This document shows, piece after piece, positions 34,920 through 44,061 of a stretch of DNA of 64,000 nt. The stretch lies in contig NZ_CM003769.1 in assembly GCF_001547525.1 (NCBI RefSeq), positions 124,001 through 188,000 of the forward strand, given 5' to 3'. The first letter of the stretch is position 1, and each line of letters starts with the position of its first letter. A program made the translations under genes and the position numbers. This stretch comes from Burkholderia anthina. GTDB lineage: Bacteria > Pseudomonadota > Gammaproteobacteria > Burkholderiales > Burkholderiaceae. Under the pieces are notes generated by a model that was not told where the DNA came from, made no database searches, and saw nothing but the letters and a program-made list of their open reading frames with translations.

Positions 34920-36407
34920 TCAGTTCATCTGCGTGATGAACTTGGTGACCAGGTAGCCGTCGAACGTCTCCGTTCCGCCCTCGCTGCCGAAGCCGCTGTC
35001 CTTCACGCCGCCGAACGGGATCTCCGCCGGCCCCATGCCGAAGTGATTGATGTTGACCATGCCGGCTTCGAGCGCACGGCCGATCCGGTGCGCATGGCGC
35101 GCCGACGTCGTGAACGCGTACGACGCGAGGCCGAACGGCAAGCGGTTGGCTTCGTCGAGCGCATCGTCGAGCGCGTCGAACGGCACGATCCCGACGATCG
35201 GCCCGAACGGCTCTTCGTTCATCAGCCGCGTGTCGCGCGCCGGCCCCAGCACGACCGTCGGTGCGAAATAGTGCCCCGGCCCCGCCGTCGGCAGGCGCGC
35301 CCCGCCTGCGGCAATCTCCGCCCCTTTTGCCTTCGCGTCGGCGACGAACGCGTCGATCTCGGCTACGCGTCGCGCATGCGCGAGCGGCCCCATCGTGGTC
35401 GCCTCTTCCAGCCCGTAGCCGACGCGGATCTTGCCGACCGCCTCGAGATACGCAGCGACGAACCGGTCGAACACCGGGCGCTGCACGAAAAAACGCGTCG
35501 GCGATACGCAGACCTGCCCGGCGTTGCGAAACTTGTACGCGGCCAGCATCGTCGCCGCGCGTTCGACGTCGGCGTCCGCACAGACCAGCACCGGTGCATG
35601 GCCGCCCAGTTCCATGGTCATGCGTTTCATGTGCGACGCGGCAAGCGCCGCCAGTTGCTTGCCGACCGGCACCGAACCCGTGAACGAGATCTTGCGCACG
35701 AGCGGCGACTCGATCAGTTGCCTGGACACGTCGGCCGGCACGCCCCAGACGATGTTCAGGCAGCCCGCTGGTAATCCGGCGTCGTGGAAGATGCGCGCGA
35801 GCGCGACGATCGCGCTCGGCGATTCCTCCGGCCCTTTCAGCACCAGCGTGCACCCGGACGCAAGCGCCGCCGCGATCTTGTGCATCGCCTGGCTGAACGG
35901 GAAATTCCACGGCGAGAACGCCGCGCACACGCCGATCGGTTCGCGCAGCACCGTCTGGGCGACGTCCGGGGAGCGCGACGGCACGACGCGGCCGTACGTG
36001 CGACGCCCTTCCTCCGCGTGCCATTCGAGCTGCTCGGCGGACGACACGACCTCGGCGATCGCCTCGCGAAGCGGCTTGCCCTGGTCCATCGTGATGTGAC
36101 GTCCGATCGCGTCGGCGCGCTCGCGCACCAGCGCAGCCGCGCGGCGCAGGATGTCCGAGCGCGCGAGCGGCGACTCGCGGCGCCACGTCGCGAACGCGCG
36201 ATGCGCGGCGCGCACCGCGGCGTCGATATCGGCCGGCGTCGCATGCGGCAGGTCGCCGAGCACGTCGCCGGTGCCCGGATCGAGAACGGGCTGCGTGCGC
36301 CGGCCGTCGGCCTGGCGGAACCGGCCGTCGATATACAGATGGAGCGACGCGTAATCGCGCCGCACATCGGGCGCTATGTGGGAGGTCAAGGGCGTAAACG
36401 GAATCAA
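34920..36407 (-). CDS. Aldehyde dehydrogenase, succinate-semialdehyde dehydrogenase type
   Basis: A 495-residue ALDH. It has '[19 protein letters not shown]', '[16 protein letters not shown]', catalytic Glu in 'MELGGHAP' and Cys in '[14 protein letters not shown]', and '[17 protein letters not shown]' at the end, as in semialdehyde dehydrogenases (GabD/SSADH type). No ATG is well placed. I chose the TTG at 36407 because GAGG lies 8 nt upstream; a GTG at 36365 is the alternative. It is the last gene of the operon, 53 bp after the NIPSNAP gene, and probably oxidises a semialdehyde end product. Confidence 0.85.
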   Translation of the reverse strand: MIPFTPLTSHIAPDVRRDYASLHLYIDGRFRQADGRRTQPVLDPGTGDVLGDLPHATPADIDAAVRAAHRAFATWRRESPLARSDILRRAAALVRERADAIGRHITMDQGKPLREAIAEVVSSAEQLEWHAEEGRRTYGRVVPSRSPDVAQTVLREPIGVCAAFSPWNFPFSQAMHKIAAALASGCTLVLKGPEESPSAIVALARIFHDAGLPAGCLNIVWGVPADVSRQLIESPLVRKISFTGSVPVGKQLAALAASHMKRMTMELGGHAPVLVCADADVERAATMLAAYKFRNAGQVCVSPTRFFVQRPVFDRFVAAYLEAVGKIRVGYGLEEATTMGPLAHARRVAEIDAFVADAKAKGAEIAAGGARLPTAGPGHYFAPTVVLGPARDTRLMNEEPFGPIVGIVPFDALDDALDEANRLPFGLASYAFTTSARHAHRIGRALEAGMVNINHFGMGPAEIPFGGVKDSGFGSEGGTETFDGYLVTKFITQMN

Positions 36408-36460
36408 GACGGATACCTCGGTAGAAACTGCACGATGGGCCGGACAACGCGACGATCGCA

Positions 36461-36793
36461 TCACGTGGCCGATGGCGGTGCGCGCAGCAGGCCGCCGATT
36501 TCCTGTCGGAGGATCTGGTTTTCCTGCCGGACGAGCAGATGCCGGACCTTGCCGCGAAACGTCCTGAATTCGGGATCGGCCATCAGCACCGCGCGACGCC
36601 GGGCACGATCGTCCAGCGAATCGAACGCCCACAGATAGACGAGCTGGTTCAGCGGTCCGATCTCCGTCGCGAAACACCCGACCATCGTGCCGAGCGCGTG
36701 CTCCTGCGGCACGCGACCGCATTCCGCGTACAGCCGCAGATACTCGGCGACGCCGCCCGGCACCAGCGTGTACGTGCGTTGCTCAACAAACAT
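36461..36793 (-). CDS. NIPSNAP family protein
   Basis: A 110-residue dimeric ferredoxin-like alpha/beta barrel protein. It starts '[20 protein letters not shown]' and contains '[20 protein letters not shown]', the standard NIPSNAP pattern. Its start overlaps the monooxygenase stop by 11 bp, so it is translationally coupled. In bacteria these small proteins often sit in aromatic catabolic operons; their biochemical role is unknown. Confidence 0.85.
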   Translation of the reverse strand: MFVEQRTYTLVPGGVAEYLRLYAECGRVPQEHALGTMVGCFATEIGPLNQLVYLWAFDSLDDRARRRAVLMADPEFRTFRGKVRHLLVRQENQILRQEIGGLLRAPPSAT

Positions 36794-38411
36794 GCGCGCT
36801 CTCCCGTTGTCGCGCCGCAAACGCCCGGAACGCCGCGGTCACGCCCGCCATGCCGGCGGCATCCGTCTGCGCCGCCACGTAGCGGTCCGGACGGACGACG
36901 ACGAGCGACCCCGCGTGCCTGTCGAACCATTCGGCCATCGCGTTGTCGACGTCCTCGACGCACTCGCTGCCGTGCGCGCTCGCGATGCGCTGCTCGCGGC
37001 ACGTTCCGCTGCGCGAACGGACGATCTGCACGAATTTCGCGCCCAGCGCGGCCCAGAACGCGCGATCTTCGTCGCTCAGGCACGCCTGTGGATCGCATCG
37101 CCAGCCGATGATCGAAAACCACGGGCCGAGCACGTCGTCGAGCTTGCGACGGGCGCCGTCGGCCGTTTCGACGTCGGGCTGGACGATCATGCGCCCGACG
37201 GCGTCCGACGCGCCGGTGACCACGATCCCGTGCGTATAGCTCGGCATCGGCTTGAAGCGCATCTGCAGCACGTAATCCTTCAGGCCGGGCGCATGGCGCG
37301 CGAGCCCGAGGAACCGGTCGCGCAGGAACGCGACCAGACGGCTGGTCGGCATCAGCATCGCGCCGAAGGTGTCCGCGAGATCGATCATCGCCTTCGCGTG
37401 ATCGCGGCGCTCCGATTCGTACGTCGAGATCACGCTCCGGTGCAACGTGCCGTTCACGACCCCCGCGAGCTTCCATGCGAGATTGCCCACGTCGCGCAGC
37501 CCCGCGTTCAGCCCCTGGCCGATCCACGGCGGGCTCAGGTGCGCGGCGTCGCCGATGAGCGCCACGCGTCCGGCGACGAAACGTTCGGCCACGCGAGAGT
37601 GATGCGTGTAGGTGCGCGCACGCACGATCTCGATGCGATCGACGTCGTCGACGTACGGTTCGATCAGCGCGCGGATCGACTCCGGTTGCGCGATCGCCGC
37701 TTCGTCCTCGTGCGGAAACACGAGAAATTCCCAGCGTCGGTAGTTGAACGGCAGATAGATGCAGACGTTCGGGCGTCGCGGGTCGCAGTTCAGCGCGGTG
37801 CACGGCTGGTCGAGCTGCGCGTTCTTCACGTCGACCACGACCCATTTGATCGGATGCGTCGTACCGGCCAGCCTGATGCCGAGCATCTCGCGCACGGGGC
37901 TGCGTCCGCCGTCGGCCGCCACCACGTAGTCGGCATCGAGTTCGTATTGCCGCCCGTCGGCGGCACGCACCTGAAGCGTCACGCCTTCGTCGTCCTGCTC
38001 CAGGCCGACCACCTCTTCGCCCGTGCGCAGGGACACGTGCGGATAGCGCGCCAGTGCGTCGCGCAGCGTACGCTCGGCCAGGTGCTGCATGAAGATGTTG
38101 CGTCGCCACCAGCCGAACTCGCGTATCGACGGACGGATGTCGGCGAAACATTCGCCGTTCGCCTTGAACATGCGCAGCGGCACGTTCTGGATGATGTCGC
38201 GGCTCAGCTCGTCGGCCAGACCGGCCGTCTGAAACAGCCGCAGCGCCTCGTCGTCGATGCCGACCGCACGCGGGAACTCGACGATCCGCGCCTCGCGTTC
38301 GACGACGATCGTATCGACGCCATACAGGCCGAGCAGGTTGGCCATGGCCGCACCATTCGGCCCCGCGCCGACGATGGCGACCGAGGTCCGGTTCCGGTTG
38401 TTCGCTTTCAT
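36783..38411 (-). CDS. FAD-dependent aromatic-ring monooxygenase (MhpA/PheA-type)
   Basis: A 542-residue class A flavin hydroxylase. It has the dinucleotide-binding 'AIVGAGPNGAAMANLLGLYG', the DG motif in 'VVAADGGRSPVREMLG', and the GD motif with the FAD-ribityl contact in 'GRVALIGDAAHLSPPWIGQG' followed by 'LNAGLRDVGNLAWKL'. It is closest in style to 3-(3-hydroxyphenyl)propionate hydroxylases. It uses NAD(P)H and O2 to hydroxylate a phenolic or heteroaromatic ring. It overlaps the alpha/beta hydrolase gene by 4 bp and NIPSNAP by 11 bp. This is the key evidence that the operon degrades a ring compound. Confidence 0.88.
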   Translation of the reverse strand: MKANNRNRTSVAIVGAGPNGAAMANLLGLYGVDTIVVEREARIVEFPRAVGIDDEALRLFQTAGLADELSRDIIQNVPLRMFKANGECFADIRPSIREFGWWRRNIFMQHLAERTLRDALARYPHVSLRTGEEVVGLEQDDEGVTLQVRAADGRQYELDADYVVAADGGRSPVREMLGIRLAGTTHPIKWVVVDVKNAQLDQPCTALNCDPRRPNVCIYLPFNYRRWEFLVFPHEDEAAIAQPESIRALIEPYVDDVDRIEIVRARTYTHHSRVAERFVAGRVALIGDAAHLSPPWIGQGLNAGLRDVGNLAWKLAGVVNGTLHRSVISTYESERRDHAKAMIDLADTFGAMLMPTSRLVAFLRDRFLGLARHAPGLKDYVLQMRFKPMPSYTHGIVVTGASDAVGRMIVQPDVETADGARRKLDDVLGPWFSIIGWRCDPQACLSDEDRAFWAALGAKFVQIVRSRSGTCREQRIASAHGSECVEDVDNAMAEWFDRHAGSLVVVRPDRYVAAQTDAAGMAGVTAAFRAFAARQRESAHVC

Positions 38412-39298
38412 TCGCCCGCGCCTCCCGCGCGCCATGCGGCGTCGTCGAGACGATCGAGCCAGGTGCGCAGCGCGTGATTGAATGCGTCGGGCCGATCGTC
38501 GTGCACGTAATGCGTCGCGCCGGGTATGTCGATCCGTTCGATTTCCGCATTGGCGGCCGCCATTTCGGCCGCCACGTCCGCGGACAGGAAATCCGAGTCG
38601 CCGCCGCGCAACAACAACGTGGGCACGTGCAGATTGAGGATCAGCGGCCAAAGATGGACGAGTTGCGCCGGTGTCGCGGCCAGCCGGGCCGCCGCGATCC
38701 CTTGCGCGTCGTGCCGCCATACGATCCGGCCGCGCGCGTCCGCCTTCAGCGAGTGTGCGAGGCGCGAGTCGAGCGCGGATTCCGCGACGTTCGGCCGCTG
38801 GCGTCGCCAGAACGCGCGCGCGTCGTCCCACGACGCGAACGCGTCCGGCGTGTCCCGCAGCTCGCGCTTGATGCGCTCGGAACCCGGCGATCCGGCCGAC
38901 GCACCGGGACCCATGTCCTCGATCACGAGACCGGCGAGCCGCTCCGGTCGTGCCGCCGCGTAGACGAACGCGTTGGCCCCGCCCATCGAGTGCCCGGCCA
39001 GCACGAACCGTCTCAGGTCGAGCGCCCGCACCAGCGCGTCGAGATCGCGCACGTAGGCCGCCGCGTAGTAGTCCCGCCGAGGATCCCAGTCGCTCAGCCC
39101 GCGCCCGCGCTGATCGAGCGCGACGACCCGGTAGCGGTCGACCAGCGCATCGGCGACGCTCGCCCAGGTATGCGCGTAACTGCGCAAGCCGTGCAGCATC
39201 ACCACGGCCGGCGCATCGTCGCGCCCCCAGCTCACGTAGTGCAGCCGCAATCCATCGTTGTCGATCCATCCATCCCTGGCGGATGCCGCGTTCATCAT
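38408..39298 (-). CDS. Alpha/beta-fold hydrolase
   Basis: A 296-residue hydrolase. It has the oxyanion region 'VVMLHGLRSYAHTW', 'ALDQRGRGLSDW', the nucleophile elbow 'LAGHSMGGANAF', and a catalytic His candidate in 'GATHYVHDDRPDAF'. Two adjacent ATGs (39298 and 39295) follow GGGGAG. Family precedents in such operons are C-C bond hydrolases acting on ring-cleavage products, or ester/enol-lactone hydrolases. It is coupled to the monooxygenase gene by an ATGA overlap. Confidence 0.87.
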   Translation of the reverse strand: MMNAASARDGWIDNDGLRLHYVSWGRDDAPAVVMLHGLRSYAHTWASVADALVDRYRVVALDQRGRGLSDWDPRRDYYAAAYVRDLDALVRALDLRRFVLAGHSMGGANAFVYAAARPERLAGLVIEDMGPGASAGSPGSERIKRELRDTPDAFASWDDARAFWRRQRPNVAESALDSRLAHSLKADARGRIVWRHDAQGIAAARLAATPAQLVHLWPLILNLHVPTLLLRGGDSDFLSADVAAEMAAANAEIERIDIPGATHYVHDDRPDAFNHALRTWLDRLDDAAWRAGGAGE

Positions 39299-39322
39299 GT
39301 GCTCCCCGGCCGGCATGCGCGA

Positions 39323-39928
39323 TCAGACCAGACCGTCGCGACCGACGATCTCGCTCGCCTTCAGGCCGCCGAGCCGCGCATGCAGCCGGCCGCGCGTCGC
39401 GAACGCGAAGATCACCAGCACTTCGTCGTCGTTGGGCGCATCGGGAAACAGGCACGTCACCGTGTCGTAGTGCGAGCGCACGTAGAGCGCATCCTTGTGC
39501 GCGAGCGGCACGTCGATCACCGTATTGATCGGGCCGCGCTTGCCGCTCGACGGCACCCACGCTTTCCCGCCGCCCAATGCCGCCCGGATCGGCTCGGCGA
39601 AGATCGACGTGAGGAACGCGTTGCCGTGTTCGTATTCGCCGGCCGAGCCGACCAGGCAGGCCTTGCCGTAGCTCTCGATCGCGCGGCCGGCGGCGAGCGA
39701 TTCGATGCGTCGCGCGAATTCCTTGCCGAGCGCGGGCGACGGGCGCACGAGATCGTCGAGGTTTTCGCTGAATCGCCCCGCGTACGGGTTGTGAACGGCC
39801 GCGGCGATCACGATCTTGCGCAGCGGCTCGCCATCCGCGAGCTGGCCGGTTTCGTTCGCGAGCGAATCCTCGATCTGCGTGTACCACTTGCGGATATGAA
39901 AGCCTTCGAAATTGGCGGTCTTGCTCAT
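39323..39928 (-). CDS. Amino acid synthesis (AA_synth, DUF1185) family protein
   Basis: A 201-residue soluble protein. It begins 'IRKWYTQIEDSLANETGQL', followed by 'LRKIVIAAAVHNPYAGRF', and ends with conserved 'VRSHYDTVTCLFPDAPNDDE'. This matches the family labelled amino acid synthesis / DUF1185, whose reaction is poorly defined and whose genes often accompany ring or amide catabolic genes. It sits 24 bp before the hydrolase gene. No membrane segment or signal peptide. Confidence 0.75.
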   Translation of the reverse strand: MSKTANFEGFHIRKWYTQIEDSLANETGQLADGEPLRKIVIAAAVHNPYAGRFSENLDDLVRPSPALGKEFARRIESLAAGRAIESYGKACLVGSAGEYEHGNAFLTSIFAEPIRAALGGGKAWVPSSGKRGPINTVIDVPLAHKDALYVRSHYDTVTCLFPDAPNDDEVLVIFAFATRGRLHARLGGLKASEIVGRDGLV

Positions 39929-39976
39929 CAGTATTCCTTTATAAAACGTCGATGATGCGGATTGAGACGCGGCGCT

Positions 39977-40492
39977 TCAGTCGAACAGCGGTTCGAGCTG
40001 GAACGGATCGCTCGGCGCGTTGTATCGATGCAGCACGCGCTTGCCCTCTTCGTCGTCCGTGACGGTCTCGCAGAAGAATTCGAGCCGGTTGCCGTCGGGG
40101 TCCGTGAAATACACGCCGATCCCGACCTTGTGATCGGTGATCTTGACGATCGGCACGCCGCGGCGAAGCAGCATCCCGTACAGGCGACGCAATTCGGTCA
40201 GCCCGCCGGCGATCTCGAGGCCGTAGTGCTGCAGGCCGATCGTGCCGAGCTCCGCATCGGACGCCGCGCGAATCAGCGCGATGTCGTGGTGCTTCTGGCC
40301 GAACGACATGAACACCCACTGCTCGCCGCGCGCGGTTTCCGTCATGCCGAGCACCTCGGCGTACCACGTGCTCGAACGGTCGGGGTCGCGCACGAACAGC
40401 GACAGGTGCGTGCGCTGCACGCGCGGCGTCGGCAGCGGCAGGCCGCTCGCGTTCGCGCGCTCGGCGTGTTGCCGGATATCGGACGGTGTCAT
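39977..40492 (-). CDS. VOC-family (glyoxalase/extradiol dioxygenase-like) metalloprotein
   Basis: A 171-residue vicinal-oxygen-chelate protein. A His ligand is in 'VQRTHLSLFVRDPDRSSTWY', a second His in 'LQHYGLEIAG', and Glu in 'DPDGNRLEFFCE', giving the two-His-one-carboxylate triad. Next to a ring hydroxylase it is a good candidate for the ring-opening or isomerising step, though single-module VOC proteins can also be isomerases or glyoxalases. It lies 48 bp before the AA_synth gene and 12 bp after the BNR gene. Confidence 0.85.
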   Translation of the reverse strand: MTPSDIRQHAERANASGLPLPTPRVQRTHLSLFVRDPDRSSTWYAEVLGMTETARGEQWVFMSFGQKHHDIALIRAASDAELGTIGLQHYGLEIAGGLTELRRLYGMLLRRGVPIVKITDHKVGIGVYFTDPDGNRLEFFCETVTDDEEGKRVLHRYNAPSDPFQLEPLFD

Positions 40493-40504
40493 CGTTCGCT
40501 CCGC

Positions 40505-41542
40505 TCAGTGGGTCGACTGCGCGTGGGCGGCCAGCGGCGCCTCGAACGGCGTCCACGCCACCGCCGTGATCTCGCTGAAATCGCGCCATTCCTTGATCCA
40601 GTTCCGGCCGCCGTCGCTCGAACGGAACAGGTGCCCATACTTGGTGCCCGCATAGACGAGCGCCGGCCGGGCCGCATGCACGCCGAACGCCCAGAACGTG
40701 GAGTTCGGCGGCGTGTGCAGGTCCGTCTCGCGCCACGCGTGGCCGCGATCGGCCGAGCGGTAGATTCGGCTGCGGGTGCCCGGCGTGCCGTCGCCGATCG
40801 CCATCAGCAGGTCGCCGTCCGGCTCCGGCAGTTGTACGACGGTGCGCGTGTAGTACAGCCCGTCGAAGCGGTCGCGCGACAGCTTGCCGTCCCAGGTCCG
40901 GCCGTCGTCCTCGCTCACGTACACGGCGTTGACCGTCAGCAGCACCGTGGTCTTCGGCCGGTCTTGCGCGGCGGGCAGCACGGCGATCGCGTGAATGTCG
41001 CTGTTGCGGATCGCGCTGCCGGGGCCGTCCACGCGCGCCCAGCTCGCACCGGCATCCCGGCTGCGCCACGCGCCGCCCTCCTCCACGCCGTACCAGACGT
41101 TGTTGCTGTCGTCCGGATCCACGCAGATCGTCAGCAGCCGCGGACGGTTGACGCCCGAGCAAAACTCCGGCAGCTCGGGGGCCGTTCTCGCCCAGGTCAA
41201 ACCCGCGTCGCTCGACTTGTAAAGCGCGGCACGCGACGGCGCGCCGGTGCCGGCATAGAGCACCGCCGGGTTCGCCGGATCGATCGCGATGGACCAGACC
41301 GTCTGCCCGTTCAGCAGGTTGTCCGGCCGAAACCAGTGCGCGCCGCCATCCTCGCTGATGCACAGCCCCGAATCGGCGCCGGCATAGACGCGCGACGGCG
41401 TCGCGGGATCCACCGCGAGCGAGCGCACGATGCCGTCGAACTCGATCGGTTCGGCGAGCCCGAGGCGATGCCAGGTCTTGCCGTCGTCGTTCGAGCGCAG
41501 GATGCCTTGCCCCGCGGTGGCGACCAGTACGGTTGCGGTCAT
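40505..41542 (-). CDS. BNR/Asp-box beta-propeller protein
   Basis: A 345-residue propeller with at least seven Asp-box motifs (S-x-D-x-G-x-x-W), for example 'SNDDGKTW', 'SEDGGAHW', 'SSDAGLTW', 'SRDAGASW', 'SEDDGRTW', 'SADRGHAW' and 'SSDGGRNW'. It has no signal peptide, so it should be cytoplasmic, unlike sialidases. The role in the operon is unknown; propellers of this kind can be lactonases, hydrolases or scaffolds. It lies between the SDR (15-bp gap) and VOC genes. Confidence 0.85.
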   Translation of the reverse strand: MTATVLVATAGQGILRSNDDGKTWHRLGLAEPIEFDGIVRSLAVDPATPSRVYAGADSGLCISEDGGAHWFRPDNLLNGQTVWSIAIDPANPAVLYAGTGAPSRAALYKSSDAGLTWARTAPELPEFCSGVNRPRLLTICVDPDDSNNVWYGVEEGGAWRSRDAGASWARVDGPGSAIRNSDIHAIAVLPAAQDRPKTTVLLTVNAVYVSEDDGRTWDGKLSRDRFDGLYYTRTVVQLPEPDGDLLMAIGDGTPGTRSRIYRSADRGHAWRETDLHTPPNSTFWAFGVHAARPALVYAGTKYGHLFRSSDGGRNWIKEWRDFSEITAVAWTPFEAPLAAHAQSTH

Positions 41543-41557
41543 GAAATGCTCCTCGTG

Positions 41558-42370
41558 TCAGAGAAAAATGCCGCGGGTGAGCCCGCCGTCGCAGCCGATC
41601 GATTCGCCGGTGATCGAGCCGGACTTCGGCGACGCGAGAAACGCGACGATCCACCCCATTTCTTCCGGCTGCAGCACGCGGCGGATCGGCGTGACCTTCA
41701 CGTAGTTGGCCTCGACCTCCGCGGCCGTGAGCCCCTGCTTGCGCGCCTCCGTCTCGTAGAGCTCGTGGATGTGCGGCGTTTCGACGACGCCCGGGTGAAT
41801 CGTGTTGACCGTGATGCCGAACGGGCCGAGCTGGTCGGACAGCGTCTTGGTCAGATGCACGATCGCCACGTTGCGCATGCCCGACAGTTGCTTGCTGCCG
41901 CGGCCGGTCAGGCCGCCGATATTGACGATCCGGCCGAAGCCGTTGCGCCGCATGTACGGCGCGGCCGCCTTCGCGCAACGCAGGTAGCCGACCACCTTGA
42001 TATCGATGTCCTGCAGCAACCCTTGCGGATCGGCATGCTCCAGCTCCGCCCGCACGAGCCCGCCCGGGTGCGCCGCGCCGTTCAGCAGGATGTCGAGCCG
42101 GCCGAAGCGCTCGACGCTCGCTGCCATCGCCGCTTCGACCGACGCCATGTCGGTCGTGTCCACCGTGACGGGCACGATGGCGCCGGCCGCGCTGCCCAGC
42201 GGCGCGAGCGCCGCGCGAATCTCGGCGGCCGCGACTTCGAGGTGTTCGATGCGTCGCGCGGCGATCGCGACGTTGACGCCTTCGCGCGCCAGTTCGAGCG
42301 CGACGGCCTTGCCGATGCCCATGCTGCCGCCGGTGATGAACGCGGCTTTTCCGTGCAGTTGCAGATCCAT
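41558..42370 (-). CDS. SDR family protein lacking the YxxxK catalytic motif
   Basis: A 270-residue Rossmann protein. It has TGxxxGxG ('FITGGSMGIGKAVALELA'), 'LNGAAHPGG' in the NNAG position, and the C-terminal 'SITGESIGCDGGLTRG'. Aligned by its 'HLTKTLSDQLGPFGITVNTI' helix, the places normally held by the catalytic Tyr and Lys are Ser and Asn (region 'SGMRNVAIVHLTK'). Cofactor binding looks possible, but standard dehydrogenase chemistry does not. It may be a lyase, isomerase or decarboxylase-like variant, or a non-catalytic partner. It is the second gene of the operon. Confidence 0.82.
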   Translation of the reverse strand: MDLQLHGKAAFITGGSMGIGKAVALELAREGVNVAIAARRIEHLEVAAAEIRAALAPLGSAAGAIVPVTVDTTDMASVEAAMAASVERFGRLDILLNGAAHPGGLVRAELEHADPQGLLQDIDIKVVGYLRCAKAAAPYMRRNGFGRIVNIGGLTGRGSKQLSGMRNVAIVHLTKTLSDQLGPFGITVNTIHPGVVETPHIHELYETEARKQGLTAAEVEANYVKVTPIRRVLQPEEMGWIVAFLASPKSGSITGESIGCDGGLTRGIFL

Positions 42371-42419
42371 GTCGATGAAAGGTGAGAGTCGGGATTGAGG
42401 AAACGAGCGCGTGACGCGA

Positions 42420-44003
42420 TCAGGACAACTGCATTTCGACGAGCGTCGGCCCGTCGGTGCGCGCGAGCGCGCCGTCGAGCGCCTGCACCAGCGCATGCGT
42501 GTCGCTCACGCGTTGGGCCGGCACGCCATAGCCGCGCGACAGCGCGAGCCAGTCGATCGGCGGATCGTCCAGCAGCGTCAGGCGGCTGGCGTGCGGCGTG
42601 TCGGCCGGCAGGCCGCTGCGCGCGAGCTCGGTCTGCAGGATGCCGTAGCGCCGGTTCGATGCGATCAGCATCACGATCGGCAAACGCTCGCGCGCCATCG
42701 TCCACAGCGACTGGATCGTGTACTGCGCACTGCCGTCGGACTGCAGCGCGAACACGCGGCGCGCCGGGCACGCGACGGCGGCGCCGAGCGCCACCGGCAG
42801 CCCCTGGCCGATCGCGCCGCCCGTGTTCGTGAGAATGGTGTGGCGGCGCGCGCGTGCCGACGCGGTCACGAACGGGTAGCCGCACGTGCCACCCTCGATC
42901 GACACGATCGCATCGTCGGGCAGTGCATTCGCGAGCACGCGGCCGACGGCCTGAGGTGTGAGCGGCCCGTCCTCCACGCGCCAGCGCTCGACGCGCACGC
43001 CATCGTCATTCGTTGCCGCCGCGCCGATGCGATCGGCCAGCGCCTCCAGCGCGTCGTCCGCCGCGTCGCCCGGCGCCGCCAGCGTCACGATGTCCTCCGG
43101 CCGCGCGAGTTCGCCCGGAATGCCTTCGTAGCCGAAGTAAGTGACGGGCGCGAGCGCGCCGGCCAGCACCACGCGCCGGCCGGCCAGCGCCGCGAGCGCC
43201 GGCTCGGGGAAATACGGCAGGCGGTCGATGTCCGGCAGGCCGCCGCCGCGCTCCGCCCGAGCGGGAAACGTCTCGCTGAAGCAGGTCGCACCGGTTGCCG
43301 CCGCGATGCGCGCCGCCGCACGCTGGCCGCGCGCGGACAGCGCGCGGGCGCCCATCAGCAGGACGGCGCGATGGCCGCCGAGCAGCAGATCGGCAACCTG
43401 TTCGACGCGAGCGGCATCGAACGACACCGCGGCCGGGCGCACGACGGCGGGCCACGCGGCGCCGCGCACCCTGGCCGACTGGAGATCGACGGGCAGCACG
43501 AGCGTCGCGACGCCGCGCCGCGCGCCCATCGCGGCCGAAATCGCGTCGGCCGTATCCGTCGCGAGATCCGCGTCGCGCGCCACGCTGCGATACCACACGG
43601 ACACCGGACGGGCGAGCGATTCGATGTCGGACGTCAGCGGCGCGTCGTACTTCAGATGCTCGCGCGTGTGATCGCCGACGATGTTCAGGATCGGCGTGCG
43701 GGCGCGGCGCGCATTGTGCAGGTTGGCAATGCCGTTGGCGTGGCCGGGCCCGAGGTGCAGCAGCGTCATCGCGGGCTTGCCGGCCATGCGGCCATAGCCG
43801 TCCGCGGCGCCGGTGCACACGCCCTCGAACAGCCCGAGGATCGAGCGCATGCCCGCCACGGTGTCGAGCGCACCGACGAACGGCATCTCGGTCGTGCCGG
43901 GATTGGCGAAACAGACGTCGACGCCGGCATCGCGCGCCGTGGTGAGCACGACGCTCGCCCCGCTTGTTGCTTCGATATCGCTGTTCAACGCTGGAATGTT
44001 CAT
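42420..44003 (-). CDS. Thiamine-diphosphate enzyme, benzoylformate decarboxylase/acetolactate synthase-like
   Basis: A 527-residue three-domain ThDP enzyme. The activating Glu is in 'CFANPGTTEMPFVGALD', and 'AADGYGRMAGKPAMTLLHLG' matches the benzoylformate decarboxylase pattern, including its active-site His. The Mg/ThDP motif reads SDG-N-rich ('QSDGSAQYT ... IASNRRYG') instead of the usual GDG...NN. It probably decarboxylates a 2-keto acid, or forms a C-C bond. It is the first gene of the nine-gene operon, behind two copies of a 19-bp motif. The acetolactate synthase label would be misleading, since no regulatory subunit is nearby. Confidence 0.85.
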   Translation of the reverse strand: MNIPALNSDIEATSGASVVLTTARDAGVDVCFANPGTTEMPFVGALDTVAGMRSILGLFEGVCTGAADGYGRMAGKPAMTLLHLGPGHANGIANLHNARRARTPILNIVGDHTREHLKYDAPLTSDIESLARPVSVWYRSVARDADLATDTADAISAAMGARRGVATLVLPVDLQSARVRGAAWPAVVRPAAVSFDAARVEQVADLLLGGHRAVLLMGARALSARGQRAAARIAAATGATCFSETFPARAERGGGLPDIDRLPYFPEPALAALAGRRVVLAGALAPVTYFGYEGIPGELARPEDIVTLAAPGDAADDALEALADRIGAAATNDDGVRVERWRVEDGPLTPQAVGRVLANALPDDAIVSIEGGTCGYPFVTASARARRHTILTNTGGAIGQGLPVALGAAVACPARRVFALQSDGSAQYTIQSLWTMARERLPIVMLIASNRRYGILQTELARSGLPADTPHASRLTLLDDPPIDWLALSRGYGVPAQRVSDTHALVQALDGALARTDGPTLVEMQLS

Positions 44004-44042
44004 GCGGCTGCTCGACGGGTTTGGCTGAAGTGTTTTTACTGT

Positions 44043-44061
44043 AATCCCGAATTACGGGATT
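44043..44061. promoter_or_regulatory. Operator dyad AATCCCG-AATTA-CGGGATT (copy 2 of 3)
   Basis: A perfect 7-bp inverted repeat 40 bp upstream of the TPP-enzyme start, well placed to block or activate its promoter. It is the symmetrical member of the motif set also found at 24416 and 44185. A likely IclR operator. Confidence 0.6.
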
